From: Rhodococcoides fascians NBRC 12155 = LMG 3623
GTDB taxonomy: Bacteria > Actinomycetota > Actinomycetes > Mycobacteriales > Mycobacteriaceae
NCBI RefSeq assembly: GCF_001894785.1
Contig: NZ_BCWW01000001.1
Span: 372,001 to 436,000 of the forward strand
Length of the DNA: 64,000 nucleotides
Direction of reading: 5' to 3'
Below are positions 7,871 to 16,655 of the stretch, piece after piece. The notes under the pieces are model-generated. The model saw only the letters and a list, made by a program, of their open reading frames with translations. It did no database searches and was not told the origin of the DNA. A program made the position numbers and the translations under genes. Numbering within the stretch: the first letter of the stretch is position 1; each line of letters opens with the position of its first letter.

Positions 7871-8818
7871 GTGAAAAACAGAGGATCCGCCCGGCGAACC
7901 GTCGTCTCGTTGCTGTCCGTTGCGCTATTCCTGAGTGTCGCCGCATGCAGTCGGGAAGAATCGACCCCGGGCGAGACCGGCGGCGAGGTTCGCACCGTGC
8001 AGCATGCGTTCGATGAGACGAGTGTTCCCGTCGATCCACAGCGCGTGGCCGTGCTCGACGGCGACCGCACGTTGGAAGCCGTCGTCGCGTTGGGCATCCA
8101 ACCCGTCGCGGCAGTGAAGCCGCCGCTCACCGGTGACTACGCACCCGTCGTCCGGGATCGGCTCACCACCGAACCGATCGACATCGGATCCGTCGACGCC
8201 GACGTCGACATCGAGGCTCTGACGGCCGCCGCACCGGACCTGATCGTCATGCGAACGACGGGTGAGGACAACCGAGCGCTGTACGAGCGGGTCGCCCCGA
8301 TCGCGCCGACCGTCGTCGTGGAATACACCCCGGCCTCGTGGCAGAACACCTTGCAGCAGCTGGCGGGAATCTTCGATCGGCAGGAGATCGCCGACGGTTT
8401 GCTGGCCGACTATCGGCAGGCGGTCGACGAATCCGAGTCACGCTCACCTCGGGAAAACAGCACGTTGACCGTCGCGCGAGTGCGCACCGACTCGTTGCGG
8501 TACATGACGCAGGACGGATCGTTTCCTTACGCAGTTCTGGCCGATCTCGGCTACCGGGCGCCCGCACAGCAGGATCGCGGATCCGACGCGGTGCAGACGG
8601 TCGACGTCAGCCCGGAACTGATCGACGTGCTGGCGGCCGACGACATCCTTCTGCTCACCGATGCCGGGACGGAGGACGCCGTGGCGCAACTGCGACAGAA
8701 CCCGCTCTTCACCGGTCTCGGAGCTCGGGTGACCGAGCTGCCCTCCAAGGATTTTCTCTTCGGCAACGTGCTGACCGCCCAGGCCCTGGTCGAGACCGCG
8801 ACCGAAATCGGGGGCTGA
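7871..8818 (+). CDS. Iron-siderophore ABC transporter substrate-binding lipoprotein
   Basis: About 315 residues with a lipoprotein signal (SLLSVALFLSVAACS, cysteine near residue 25) and the two-lobed periplasmic-binding fold of the FecB/FhuD type: VPVDPQRVAVLDGDRTLEAVVALGIQPV early, then IGSVDADVDIEALTAAAPDLIV. It should capture a ferric siderophore outside the membrane and pass it to a permease. No permease or ATPase gene is next to it, so it must use a distant transporter. The GTG at 7871 was chosen as giving a normal signal peptide. No clear iron box was seen directly upstream. Confidence 0.85.
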   Translation: MKNRGSARRTVVSLLSVALFLSVAACSREESTPGETGGEVRTVQHAFDETSVPVDPQRVAVLDGDRTLEAVVALGIQPVAAVKPPLTGDYAPVVRDRLTTEPIDIGSVDADVDIEALTAAAPDLIVMRTTGEDNRALYERVAPIAPTVVVEYTPASWQNTLQQLAGIFDRQEIADGLLADYRQAVDESESRSPRENSTLTVARVRTDSLRYMTQDGSFPYAVLADLGYRAPAQQDRGSDAVQTVDVSPELIDVLAADDILLLTDAGTEDAVAQLRQNPLFTGLGARVTELPSKDFLFGNVLTAQALVETATEIGG

Positions 8819-8819
8819 C

Positions 8820-9755
8820 GTGCCGGCATCCGAACGCTGGGTCGGCTGCGCTGCAGTGGCGCGTGAGAACGACGAATCGCTGCGCGGGACGGCTGCACGG
8901 GCACACGGCTGGGTGTTGATCGAGCATCGAGGCCCGTGGGGGCGCGAACCGTGGGGGCCGGGCGGTCCGCTCGGTCGAATCGGCACCGAACTCTCGCGTC
9001 GCTGCAAGGCCGTCGGGGTACGCCCGCAACTGGTGCGAGAAACGCACGGCAGGCGTGAACCCACCGAGACGCGACAGGTGTTTTTCGCGCACTCGGGTCG
9101 CCGCGGCCCGTGGCTGGAGAAATACACGGTCGACACCGTCGAGCAGATACTCGAACTACCGCTCGAAGCCGCCGCGGCGGGCACCCCACCTGGTATCGGG
9201 ACTCGCGTCGACCAGCGGCTCTACCTCGTCTGCACGCACGGAAAGAAGGATCCGTGCTGCGCGGTGCTCGGTCGGCCGGTAGCGGCGGCCCTCGCCGGAT
9301 CCAGCGGGCGGGTATGGGAATCGACGCACCTGGGCGGGGATCGATACGCAGCGGGCATGGTGGCCCTGCCCGACGGCAGCTACTACGGCAACCTCGAACC
9401 GACCAACGCGCAGGCCGTCGTGGACGACCACGACCGCGGGCATCTCACGCTGCGACACTACCGAGGCCGCTGCACCGACGACACCGTCGCCCAGATCGCC
9501 GAACACGCAGTACGAACCGAATACGGGCTCACCGGAATCGACGACGTCCGCCCGTCCGATGTCACGTCGTCCGATGTCACGTCGTCCGGCGTCGCGTCGG
9601 ATGTTGTGGTGGTGACGACGTCGGGAAGCGTGCAGGTACACGTGACACCCGATCCCGAGCCCCCGCGCCGAACGACCTGCCGTTCCGAGGACGTCGCGAG
9701 ACCGGACCACGGCGTCACGACCATCGGGTCGGTGCCCGCCGCCGGGAAGGCGTGA
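8820..9755 (+). CDS. Sucrase/ferredoxin-like family protein (thioredoxin-like Fe-S fold)
   Basis: About 311 residues of the Suc_Fer-like family. The diagnostic CTHGKKDPCC (about 139-148) and the following WESTHLGGDRYAAG provide Cys and His residues that in related proteins hold a 2Fe-2S cluster. The C-terminal tail includes a short tandem peptide repeat around DVTSS. The GTG start lies one base after the stop of the siderophore-binding lipoprotein, so they form an operon. Inference: it might act in iron release from siderophore, which is not shown. Confidence 0.82.
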   Translation: MPASERWVGCAAVARENDESLRGTAARAHGWVLIEHRGPWGREPWGPGGPLGRIGTELSRRCKAVGVRPQLVRETHGRREPTETRQVFFAHSGRRGPWLEKYTVDTVEQILELPLEAAAAGTPPGIGTRVDQRLYLVCTHGKKDPCCAVLGRPVAAALAGSSGRVWESTHLGGDRYAAGMVALPDGSYYGNLEPTNAQAVVDDHDRGHLTLRHYRGRCTDDTVAQIAEHAVRTEYGLTGIDDVRPSDVTSSDVTSSGVASDVVVVTTSGSVQVHVTPDPEPPRRTTCRSEDVARPDHGVTTIGSVPAAGKA

Positions 9756-9769
9756 CCTTCGAAATGCGG

Positions 9770-9800
9770 CAGGGCCACCGCGTCGAACGCGGTGGCCCTG
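9770..9800. terminator. Bidirectional terminator hairpin
   Basis: A 13-bp perfect inverted repeat (cagggccaccgcg / cgcggtggccctg) with a 5-base loop lies between the converging sucrase/ferredoxin-like and sodA genes. There is no long T run, which is common for GC-rich actinobacterial terminators. Confidence 0.7.
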
Positions 9801-9834
9801 TCTGCGATTGCGCGTCGTGCGGCAATCTCGAAAC

Positions 9835-10458
9835 CTACGGGAAGATCAGGCCCGGGGTCTTCGACGTGGCGGCCTCGAAACGAGCCTGGACGTCGGCCCA
9901 GTTGACGACGTTCCAGAACGCCTTCACGTAATCGGCCTTGACGTTCTTGTACTGCAGGTAGAAGGCGTGCTCCCACATGTCGACCTGCAGCAGCGGAATG
10001 ATGCCCAGCGGCACGTTGGCCTGCTGATCGTAGAGCTGGAAGGTGAGGAGCTTCTTGCCCAGCGAGTCGTAGCCGAGCACTGCCCAGCCGGAGCCCTGCA
10101 GGCCGTTGGCAGCAGCGGTGAACTGTGCGCGGAACTTGTCGAACGAACCGAACTGGTCGTCGATCGCGGCACCGAGTTCGCCTTCGGGCTTGTCGCCACC
10201 GTTGGGCGACAGGTTCTTCCACCAGATGGAGTGGTTGACGTGGCCACCGAGGTGGAACGCGAGGTTCTTCTCCAGCAGGAAGATGCTGCCGTGATCCTCG
10301 GCCTCGCGGGCTGCAGCCAGCTTCTCGAGCGCGGTGTTGGCACCGGCGACGTAGGTGGCGTGGTGCTTGGAGTGGTGGAGCTCGTTGATCTCGCCCGAGA
10401 TGTGCGGCTCGAGGGCGGAGTAATCGAAATCAAGGTCGGGCAAGGTGTACTCGGACAC
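9835..10458 (-). CDS. sodA: Superoxide dismutase, Fe/Mn family, likely Mn-type
   Basis: A 207-residue enzyme that dismutates superoxide. The metal ligands are visible at His28, His76, Asp160 and His164 ([11 protein letters not shown]). Position 145 is Gln (LYDQQANVP), where the iron-using M. tuberculosis SodA has His. Gln here resembles the manganese enzymes of other mycobacteria, so Mn is the likely metal. The GTG start at 10458 gives [13 protein letters not shown], the usual N-terminus; upstream codons to 10506 are leader. No signal peptide is present. It may tie in with the nearby manganese riboswitch gene. Confidence 0.93.
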   Translation of the reverse strand: MSEYTLPDLDFDYSALEPHISGEINELHHSKHHATYVAGANTALEKLAAAREAEDHGSIFLLEKNLAFHLGGHVNHSIWWKNLSPNGGDKPEGELGAAIDDQFGSFDKFRAQFTAAANGLQGSGWAVLGYDSLGKKLLTFQLYDQQANVPLGIIPLLQVDMWEHAFYLQYKNVKADYVKAFWNVVNWADVQARFEAATSKTPGLIFP

Positions 10459-10717
10459 GTGGTTCCCTTCTCTAACGACGCCGTGCCCATCGCGTGATGC
10501 GGGCACGTTCGTCCTACTGCGGATCTTTCGTAGGGTTCAACCCAATCTCATTCCTACCCCTTGTGCAACCGTTGTAACCGAGATGCTTTTCTCGGAATAA
10601 ATCCACGTGAACAAGACAGTCGAATTCCTGGGCTGCGAAAACCTGCGATTGTCACGAAATAGTTGCGTAACAGCGCCGAATTGGTCCACACCATGAACGG
10701 AACCTAAACTCGAGGGT

Positions 10718-11857
10718 GTGAAAGGGGACCGTCCGAACCGAAATTCGGTCGACGAGTCCGCCGCCGCACCGCCCGTGACCGCGCCCCGCGTCCAGATGAA
10801 CGGTGCCGATCTCCTGCGCGTCATCGCCGTCTGCGCCGTCCTCTACTCGCACATCTCGTTCTACCTACTCGACGACGTCGGCGGCGACTGGTGGATGCTC
10901 GACATCGTCAACCTCGTCCTCATCGACGACATCGGCCTCAACCTCCACCTCTCCTTCGTGGGCGTGAGCATGTTCATGCTGCTCACCGGACTGCTCATCA
11001 CCCGATCCGCCATGCGGCAATCGCGTCGGGACTTCATGGTCGCGCGGCTCGCCCGACTCGTGCCCGCCCTCTGGTTCGCCATCGCCCTGGCCGTCGTACT
11101 CGTCAAACTCGGCGTCAACGGCATGTTCAGCGGACAACCCGGAATCAGCAACGGAGAGGCCGTACTCAGCTTCTTCCTCGGCGGCTTCTTCCTCCGACCC
11201 GAGGTCGCCGTACTGGGCGTCACCTGGACACTCGTCGTACAGATCGTGTTCTACCTCTACTGCGTCGCAATGCGCTCGGCGCTCCGAGCAAGCCCGATCA
11301 CCGTGCCCCTCATCGGAGCTGCACTCTGCACACTGGTGATCCTCTGGAACCTTTACCTGCCGCAGCCGTACACCATCCCGTTCCTCACCAAAGTCGCCGG
11401 AGTACTGCCCACCCTGTTCCTCGGCCAGATCTTCTACCTCGGCTGGGCGAAACTCGTCACCTGGCGCTGGATCGTCATCGGCGTCGTCGCACAAATCGAA
11501 GTGATCCGCCTCGCCATCGACGTCCACACCTTCTGGATGGGCGAGACCTACCTGTGGTCACTGCTCGTCGTCACCGGCACCGTGCTGATCCTGGCCCGAT
11601 ACGACGGACCCATCACCCGCTGGCCCATCATCGGCTGGATCGGCACCCGCAGCTACGCCATCTACCTGATCCACACACTCGTGCTCTACCGCATCTACGC
11701 AGCCGTGGAACCGCACTTCGGACCCACCGCCGCCGTCCTGGCCTTCTTGACCGGCACCGCCGCACTCGCCGAAATCCTCTACCGCTGGATCGAACTGCCC
11801 GCAGCACGACATATCAGCACGCGATACCGACAACTACGCACCCGATCTGCCGCTTGA
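10718..11857 (+). CDS. Acyltransferase-3 family membrane protein
   Basis: A 379-residue integral membrane protein with about ten hydrophobic segments. It has the usual family opening (NGADLLRVIAVCAVLYSHISFYLLDD, with the expected His near 45) and FMVARLARLVPALW near 106-120. The C-terminus IGTRSYAIYLIHTLVLY also fits. Such enzymes move acyl groups onto sugars or lipids at the membrane. The substrate is unknown, and no polysaccharide genes flank it. It begins with GTG and is a single gene followed by a repeat-rich spacer. Confidence 0.82.
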   Translation: MKGDRPNRNSVDESAAAPPVTAPRVQMNGADLLRVIAVCAVLYSHISFYLLDDVGGDWWMLDIVNLVLIDDIGLNLHLSFVGVSMFMLLTGLLITRSAMRQSRRDFMVARLARLVPALWFAIALAVVLVKLGVNGMFSGQPGISNGEAVLSFFLGGFFLRPEVAVLGVTWTLVVQIVFYLYCVAMRSALRASPITVPLIGAALCTLVILWNLYLPQPYTIPFLTKVAGVLPTLFLGQIFYLGWAKLVTWRWIVIGVVAQIEVIRLAIDVHTFWMGETYLWSLLVVTGTVLILARYDGPITRWPIIGWIGTRSYAIYLIHTLVLYRIYAAVEPHFGPTAAVLAFLTGTAALAEILYRWIELPAARHISTRYRQLRTRSAA

Positions 11858-11865
11858 CCCCAGCC

Positions 11866-11966
11866 CGCTGGGTAGTCACCCCCGCTGGGTAGTCACCCCC
11901 GCTGGGTAGTCAATGTGACATTTGGTGGCCTTTTCGGGGGTGAATGTCACGTTGAGTGGACTGGGG
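11866..11966. repeat. 17-bp tandem repeats followed by copy A of a 66-bp hairpin repeat
   Basis: The unit cgctgggtagtcacccc occurs at 11866 and 11883, and its first 12 bases recur at 11900. The third unit runs into a 66-bp element (11901-11966) that recurs at 12056-12121 with one mismatch. Inside the element, caatgtgacatt (11911-11922) and aatgtcacgttg (11943-11954) form an inverted repeat with one mismatch. Confidence 0.85.
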
Positions 11967-12055
11967 TGCCACGACTGCGCTCGATCTCCCGCCGACCCGA
12001 CATCTGCGGTCGACCGACATCACCCGGGTGTCGGCCTCGCCGGCTACTCGCCCCT

Positions 12056-12121
12056 GCTGGGTAGTCAATGTGACATTTGGTGGCCTTTTCGGGGGTCAAT
12101 GTCACGTTGAGTGGACTGGGG
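12056..12121. repeat. Copy B of the 66-bp hairpin repeat
   Basis: Identical to 11901-11966 except for one base (g to c before aatgtcac). It ends 20 bases before the stop codon of the converging oxidoreductase gene, so it may also end transcription. The 89 bases between copies A and B show no gene. Confidence 0.85.
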
Positions 12122-12141
12122 CGGATGGGAGGCGGGGGAGA

Positions 12142-13086
12142 TCAGAGCTGCGGGATGACCTCGGAGGCGACCAGTTCGAGGTGATCGAGATCGGTGAGGT
12201 CGAGGGTCTGCAGGTACACGCGAGTCGCGCCGATGGCCCCGAAGCGGCCGATTTTGTCGACCAGTTCGGCGGGGCTTCCCGCGGCCCCGTTCTCGCGGAG
12301 TTCGGAGACGTCGCGGCCGATGGCGGCGGCGCGTCGGGCGATGTCCTCCTCGGTGCGGCCGCAGCACAGGACGAGTGCGTTGGAGTAGACGAGGGAGTCG
12401 GGGTCACGGTCGGCGGCGGTGCAGGCGGCGCGGACGCGTCCGAACTGCGTTTCGGTGTCGGCCAGCGAGGCGAAGGGGATGTTGAATTCGTCCGCGTATT
12501 TCGCGGCCAGGGCCGGGGTGCGCTTCTTGCCTCCGCCGCCGATGAGGATGGGTGGACGCGGCGATTGGACGGGCTTGGGGAGGGCGGGGGAATCGGTGAC
12601 GGGGTAGTGGGTTCCCGGGTGCGAGAACGTCTCGCCGGCCGGTGTTTCCCACAGCCCGGTGATGACGGCGAGGGACTCTTCCAGTCGGTCGAAGCGTTCA
12701 CCGAGCGCCGGGAACGGCAGGCCGTACGCCTTGTGCTCGTCCTCGAACCAGCCGGCACCCAACCCCAGGTCGACGCGGCCACCGCTCATGGCGTCGACCT
12801 GCGCGACGCTGATGGCGAGTGGGCCGGGGTAGCGGAATGTGGCGGAGGTGACGAGCGTGCCGAGCCGGATGGTCGACGTCTCACGGGCCAGGCCGGCCAG
12901 GGTGATCCACGCGTCGGTGGGGCCGGGCAACCCGTCGCCGCTCATCGCGAGGTAATGGTCGGATCGGAAGAAGGCACCGTAGCCGAATTCCTCCGCGGCT
13001 GTGGCGACCCGGAGGAGGTCGTCGTAGGTTGCGCCCTGTTGCGGTTCGGTGAAGACGCGTAGCTCGACCGAGGAGTGAGAAGTCAT
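12142..13086 (-). CDS. LLM-class F420-dependent oxidoreductase
   Basis: A 314-residue luciferase-like monooxygenase-fold protein. It shows VFTEPQQGATYDDLLRVA at the start, FFRSDHYLAM, LGTLVTSATFRYPGPLA, the GGRVDLGLGAGWFE block and the glycine-rich PPILIGGGG. This group usually takes F420 as hydride carrier, and actinobacteria make F420. The substrate is unknown. The gene runs alone and converges with the acyltransferase gene. Confidence 0.85.
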   Translation of the reverse strand: MTSHSSVELRVFTEPQQGATYDDLLRVATAAEEFGYGAFFRSDHYLAMSGDGLPGPTDAWITLAGLARETSTIRLGTLVTSATFRYPGPLAISVAQVDAMSGGRVDLGLGAGWFEDEHKAYGLPFPALGERFDRLEESLAVITGLWETPAGETFSHPGTHYPVTDSPALPKPVQSPRPPILIGGGGKKRTPALAAKYADEFNIPFASLADTETQFGRVRAACTAADRDPDSLVYSNALVLCCGRTEEDIARRAAAIGRDVSELRENGAAGSPAELVDKIGRFGAIGATRVYLQTLDLTDLDHLELVASEVIPQL

Positions 13087-13103
13087 GTTTGCCAGGGTAA
13101 TCA

Positions 13104-13266
13104 GCTTGGATAAACGACCGCAGACAACAGCTGTGTCAAATCACGATCGATCCACAGCCTTCGTTGGTACTCGATACACCGGCAATCAGTTGTGAGGCCG
13201 TGACCTGTGGATAGAAACCGGCACGGGCCCCGATTCTGTGCATCAACCTGTGGATATTGTGGATAA
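13104..13266. other. Cluster of DnaA-box-like 9-mers
   Basis: The spacer holds one perfect DnaA box (tgtggataa, 13258-13266), preceded directly by tgtggatat (13249-13257), plus tgtggatag (13206-13214) and the weaker cgatccaca (13149-13157) and ttggataaa (near 13107). No dnaA or dnaN gene is near, so this is not the usual chromosomal origin. It could be a DnaA-binding regulatory site or chance. Confidence 0.45.
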
Positions 13267-13364
13267 CTTTGTTGAGCCAAAGTGACGTAGGTCATAGCTG
13301 GGGCCATCCATCGTCAGGCGGGCACGAGTGGCAGTCGCGATCGCACCCGTGACAAGATCGAGAG

Positions 13365-13715
13365 GTGTCTCACCCCGAGCAGTCACCCGCCGTCACCGTA
13401 GACCGCCTTCCGGTGCCGTTCCCGGAAGCGGCAGTGCTGCTCGACGTCCGAGAAGACGACGAGTGGCAGGCCGGACATGCACCCGGTGCCGTGCACATCC
13501 CGATGGGCGACATTCCGTCCAGAGCAGGCGAAATCGACAACCAGTCCGAGATCTACGTCGTCTGCAAAGCCGGCGGGCGCTCGGCTCGGGTCGTCGAATA
13601 CCTCAATCGCGTGGGCTACGAGGCCATCAACGTCGAGGGCGGGATGCTCGACTGGCATGCCGCCGGTAGGCCGATCCAGCGCGACGACGATTCGGACGAA
13701 GCGAGAATCATCTAG
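13365..13715 (+). CDS. Rhodanese-like domain protein
   Basis: A single-domain rhodanese of 116 residues with LLDVREDDEWQAGHAPGAVH and the active-site loop VCKAGGRS, where Cys67 would carry the persulfide. It may transfer sulfur to cyanide, thiols or a carrier in the cytoplasm. It starts at GTG and ends right before the start of the DUF4328 gene, forming a four-gene run with DUF4328, glycerophosphodiesterase and DUF5926. Confidence 0.88.
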   Translation: MSHPEQSPAVTVDRLPVPFPEAAVLLDVREDDEWQAGHAPGAVHIPMGDIPSRAGEIDNQSEIYVVCKAGGRSARVVEYLNRVGYEAINVEGGMLDWHAAGRPIQRDDDSDEARII

Positions 13716-14807
13716 ATGTCGGCACCGCAGGGGCGCGCACAGGCGTTCCAGGTCTGCGCCCGCTGCAGCACTCGCTGGGCGGTCGGCGCACGGCCGGGTA
13801 CGTGGTGCCCCCGCTGCCACGGCGTGCTGCTCTCGCCGGTGTCCGCTCGGGCACCGGCACAGGGCCGCCGCAATTTTCGTTGGATTGCGCGGCCTGCGTC
13901 GTCGAAGAACAAGGCCGTCGGTCTCGCCCGGGTCGCGGCACCGACCCCCACTCCGCGTTACGACTCGACGCCCACCTGGGGGCTGCGCGACACCCCACGC
14001 GACCCCGCAGCACTCAAGCCCGCCGGGCGCGTCGAGCAGTACGCAGCCAACGCGCAGACGTTCGTCTGGATCACGGCGCTGCTGCTCGGGCTGGCGGCGT
14101 TCGCCGAGTTGTTTCGCTACGGAATTCTGCTGTACAACCGCACCCGATTGCTGTCGCCGATCACGCTGGCAATTTCCGATGCGCTGGTCTATTTCGCACA
14201 GGTCGGCGCGCTCATCGTCGGTCTGCTCGCGCTGATCACGACGTCCTGCTGGCTGATTCGGCAACGCCGGCTGGCCTACGCATCGGTCGGTGCGACCGAG
14301 CCGCGGTCGGTGCGATGGATGCTGCTGCTCTCGATGCTGCCTCTTGTTCGGATCGTCATGCCCGGGGTGTACCTGACGGAGATCGTCCGCCTCCGAGCCG
14401 AAGCCGACGGCGACGTCTACCGCCAGCTCACCTTGATCCGGATCTGGTGGGCCGTCTGGGCGACGAGCAACGCGCTGGTCGTCGTGCAGGTGCTGTGGAG
14501 TCTGCGCAACACACTGCAAGCCCGCGCCGACGGCGTTCTGCTCGCCGCCGTCGTGGCGCTCGTGGCCGCAGTTTCCGCGGTGCTGACCCTGGCCGTCATG
14601 CGCCGACTCGAGGGCCGCACCCTGCGCGGTTCGGCGCTGTCTCGTCCCACCCGCTGGGTCATCGCACCCAGCGTCGAGCGAAAGACCACGCAGTCCGAGG
14701 CCACGCAGTCCGAGACCGAGCAGGCCGAGACCGAGACCGAGCCGGCCGACGCAGCTCGTGCGGACTCCGGGGCCGAGAAGGACGACCGGGCGGTGACGGT
14801 CTCGTGA
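13716..14807 (+). CDS. DUF4328 membrane protein with N-terminal zinc ribbon
   Basis: A 363-residue protein. A short zinc-ribbon-like start (CARC at 14-17, CPRC near 31-34) and a basic linker come first. About six membrane segments from about 110 to 305 fit DUF4328. The tail is acidic with repeats of TQSE. M. tuberculosis has a similar protein (Rv3843c) next to glpQ1, as here. The ATG immediately follows the rhodanese stop. Its stop overlaps the GTG of the phosphodiesterase. Function is unknown. Confidence 0.8.
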   Translation: MSAPQGRAQAFQVCARCSTRWAVGARPGTWCPRCHGVLLSPVSARAPAQGRRNFRWIARPASSKNKAVGLARVAAPTPTPRYDSTPTWGLRDTPRDPAALKPAGRVEQYAANAQTFVWITALLLGLAAFAELFRYGILLYNRTRLLSPITLAISDALVYFAQVGALIVGLLALITTSCWLIRQRRLAYASVGATEPRSVRWMLLLSMLPLVRIVMPGVYLTEIVRLRAEADGDVYRQLTLIRIWWAVWATSNALVVVQVLWSLRNTLQARADGVLLAAVVALVAAVSAVLTLAVMRRLEGRTLRGSALSRPTRWVIAPSVERKTTQSEATQSETEQAETETEPADAARADSGAEKDDRAVTVS

Positions 14808-15577
14808 GCCCGGACCGACGCGGCCCTTTGGTCGTCGCGCACCGAGGAGCATCTGCGGCGAAGAAGGAACACACGCTCGCCGCCTACGATCTCGCGTTGC
14901 GGGAGGGAGCGGACGGCGTCGAATGCGACGTCCGGCTCACGAAGGACGGCCGCATCGTGTGCGTGCACGACCGCCGCGTCGACCGAACCTCGAACGGCAC
15001 CGGAATCGTCAGCGAGATGACCTTCGACGAGCTCGCCCGGTTGAACTACGGCGATGCTGACGAACCCGCCGAACTTCTGACGCTGCACGACCTGATCGCG
15101 CTGATTCTGGATTGGACCAGCAAGCCGGTCAAGCTCTTCATCGAAACCAAGCATCCGGTGCGCTTCGGCTCGCTGATCGAGGCCTCGGTGCTGGCCGAGC
15201 TGCACCACTTCGGCATCGGAGCGCCTGCCTCGGCGGATCATTCGCGGGCGGTCATCATGTCTTTCGCGCCCTCGGCCGTGTGGCGAGTGCGCCGCTCGGC
15301 ACCGATGCTTCCGACGGTCCTCCTCGGCGACAGCTCGCACTATCTGGGCGGCGGAGCAGCGACGACCGTCGGTGCCACCGCGGTCGGTCCGTCGATCCGG
15401 GCGTTGCGTGAGCACCCGACGCTCGTCGATCGAGCAGCCGCGTCGGGCCGTGCCAGTTACGTGTGGACGGTCGACGAGAAAGAGGACGTGGACCTGTGCC
15501 GCGAACTCGGTGTCGGGTGGATCGCGACCAACCATCCCGGACGAACGCGCGCCTGGCTGGAATCGAAGAACGTGTAG
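14804..15577 (+). CDS. glpQ1: Glycerophosphodiester phosphodiesterase
   Basis: About 257 residues of the GDPD fold. VVAHRGASAAKKEHTLAAY has the catalytic His-Arg and a Glu in the usual loop. ADGVECDVRLTKDGRIVCVHD gives the metal-binding E-x-D and second His. The enzyme cleaves glycerophosphodiesters to glycerol-3-phosphate and an alcohol, using a divalent metal. No signal peptide is seen, so it is probably cytoplasmic. The GTG start overlaps the upstream stop (GTGA). M. tuberculosis GlpQ1 has the same neighbours. Confidence 0.9.
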   Translation: MSPDRRGPLVVAHRGASAAKKEHTLAAYDLALREGADGVECDVRLTKDGRIVCVHDRRVDRTSNGTGIVSEMTFDELARLNYGDADEPAELLTLHDLIALILDWTSKPVKLFIETKHPVRFGSLIEASVLAELHHFGIGAPASADHSRAVIMSFAPSAVWRVRRSAPMLPTVLLGDSSHYLGGGAATTVGATAVGPSIRALREHPTLVDRAAASGRASYVWTVDEKEDVDLCRELGVGWIATNHPGRTRAWLESKNV

Positions 15578-15587
15578 GTTTTCTGGC

Positions 15588-16499
15588 GTGGGTAAGAGCA
15601 AAAGAAACAGCGGACCGAAGCAGGACAGCAACCGGGCGGCCAAGCTCGCGCAGCGTGAGGCCGAGCGCGCCAGCCTCGAGTCGGGGACGACGCGGCCGTT
15701 CGAGGGCCTGGCCGCAGAATGCGACCTGGTGGCGCTGCGCGAATTCGTGCCTTCGGCCACCGCCACCGCGCCGATCACGTCCGGCGGCCGCACCGTCACT
15801 CTGGCAACGGTATTGCCGGGAGCCGTCGCCGCTCTGGTACGCGAAGAGGCGGGCACTGTAGAAGGATTCGTCGGCCTGCAGGTGCAGTTGCAGTCGAAAG
15901 ACGTTGCAGCAGATATCAGTAGCGCGTTGGGCTGGGTCGCCGCCGCTCCCGCAGGTGAGTCGCTCGAAGCTTCGAAGGTGGACGAGAACACCCCCGCATT
16001 GACCGATGTCCTCGACCCGTCCGCACTCCTCGAGATCACCGTGCATCAGGATTTCAATTGGTGGATCCCGGAAAGTGCCACTCCCGCAGCCGATGTGGCC
16101 GCAACCGTGGAGCGCGCGAATCAGGCGATCATGCCCTCGGCGCGGATCGAGGCGGACGGCGTCGTTGCAGCATGGTGGGTCGATGCCGGCGACAAGGCGC
16201 ACATCCGGTGGGTTCGCCCGGAGAGCGAGGACGACGTCATGCTCGCCCTCGCACGGTTGCACGCTGCCGGAGACCTGAATCTCGGTGAGGGCTCGCGGTA
16301 CGCAGGCTCGTTCCGTACGCACGGGTTGCTGGTGCCGGTGTTCGATCTCGATCCGGAGATGCATCCCACCGAATGGGCTGCTCCGACAAAGGAATTCGGG
16401 GAGAAGCTGAACGAGGCTCTTGCCGTCGACGCCCCGCTCACGGGAGCGCAGCTGCGTTCGCGGGACGGCCTTCGTGGCCGTCAGGTCACCCTGCGCTGA
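15588..16499 (+). CDS. DUF5926 family protein
   Basis: About 303 residues. The N-terminus is lysine-rich (VGKSKRNSGPKQDSNRAAKL), followed by an acidic, Trp-containing soluble domain (HQDFNWWIPE near 150, AAWWVDAGDKAHIRWVRPE near 195). This fits the actinobacterial DUF5926 family, of unknown function. The GTG at 15588 lies 10 bases after the phosphodiesterase stop, so it is the last gene of that operon and is followed by a strong hairpin. Confidence 0.75.
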   Translation: MGKSKRNSGPKQDSNRAAKLAQREAERASLESGTTRPFEGLAAECDLVALREFVPSATATAPITSGGRTVTLATVLPGAVAALVREEAGTVEGFVGLQVQLQSKDVAADISSALGWVAAAPAGESLEASKVDENTPALTDVLDPSALLEITVHQDFNWWIPESATPAADVAATVERANQAIMPSARIEADGVVAAWWVDAGDKAHIRWVRPESEDDVMLALARLHAAGDLNLGEGSRYAGSFRTHGLLVPVFDLDPEMHPTEWAAPTKEFGEKLNEALAVDAPLTGAQLRSRDGLRGRQVTLR

Positions 16500-16559
16500 G
16501 CAGTCGAGCCCAACCGAGAGGTGCGGCGGCCCGAAAGTTGGTGCACCGAAACGCACGTC

Positions 16560-16600
16560 GGGTGGCCGTCGGACAAGGGCTGCTTGTCCGACGACCACCC
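16560..16600. terminator. Bidirectional terminator hairpin
   Basis: An 18-base arm (gggtggccgtcggacaag) pairs with cttgtccgacgaccaccc with one mismatch and a five-base loop. It lies between the DUF5926 gene and the converging ferritin gene. Confidence 0.75.
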
Positions 16601-16655
16601 GTATGAGCGCGAGATCTCTCGCGTTACTCGTCGATGCGTGTCGCGTGGAGCGAAA

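Noticed and set aside
10865-11527. An acidic 220-codon minus-strand frame opposite the acyltransferase gene
   Set aside because: It is almost entirely Glu, Asp, Gly and His, the mirror of hydrophobic codons on the other strand.
11866-11966. CRISPR-like array
   Set aside because: The 17-bp units are direct tandem copies without spacers, and no cas gene is near.
13104-13266. Chromosomal replication origin
   Set aside because: DnaA-like boxes are present, but there is no dnaA, dnaN or AT-rich unwinding region, and the surrounding genes are not those of an actinobacterial origin.
13101-13307. A 68-codon frame in the spacer before the rhodanese gene
   Set aside because: It has no family likeness and unusual composition, and lies over the DnaA-box-like cluster.
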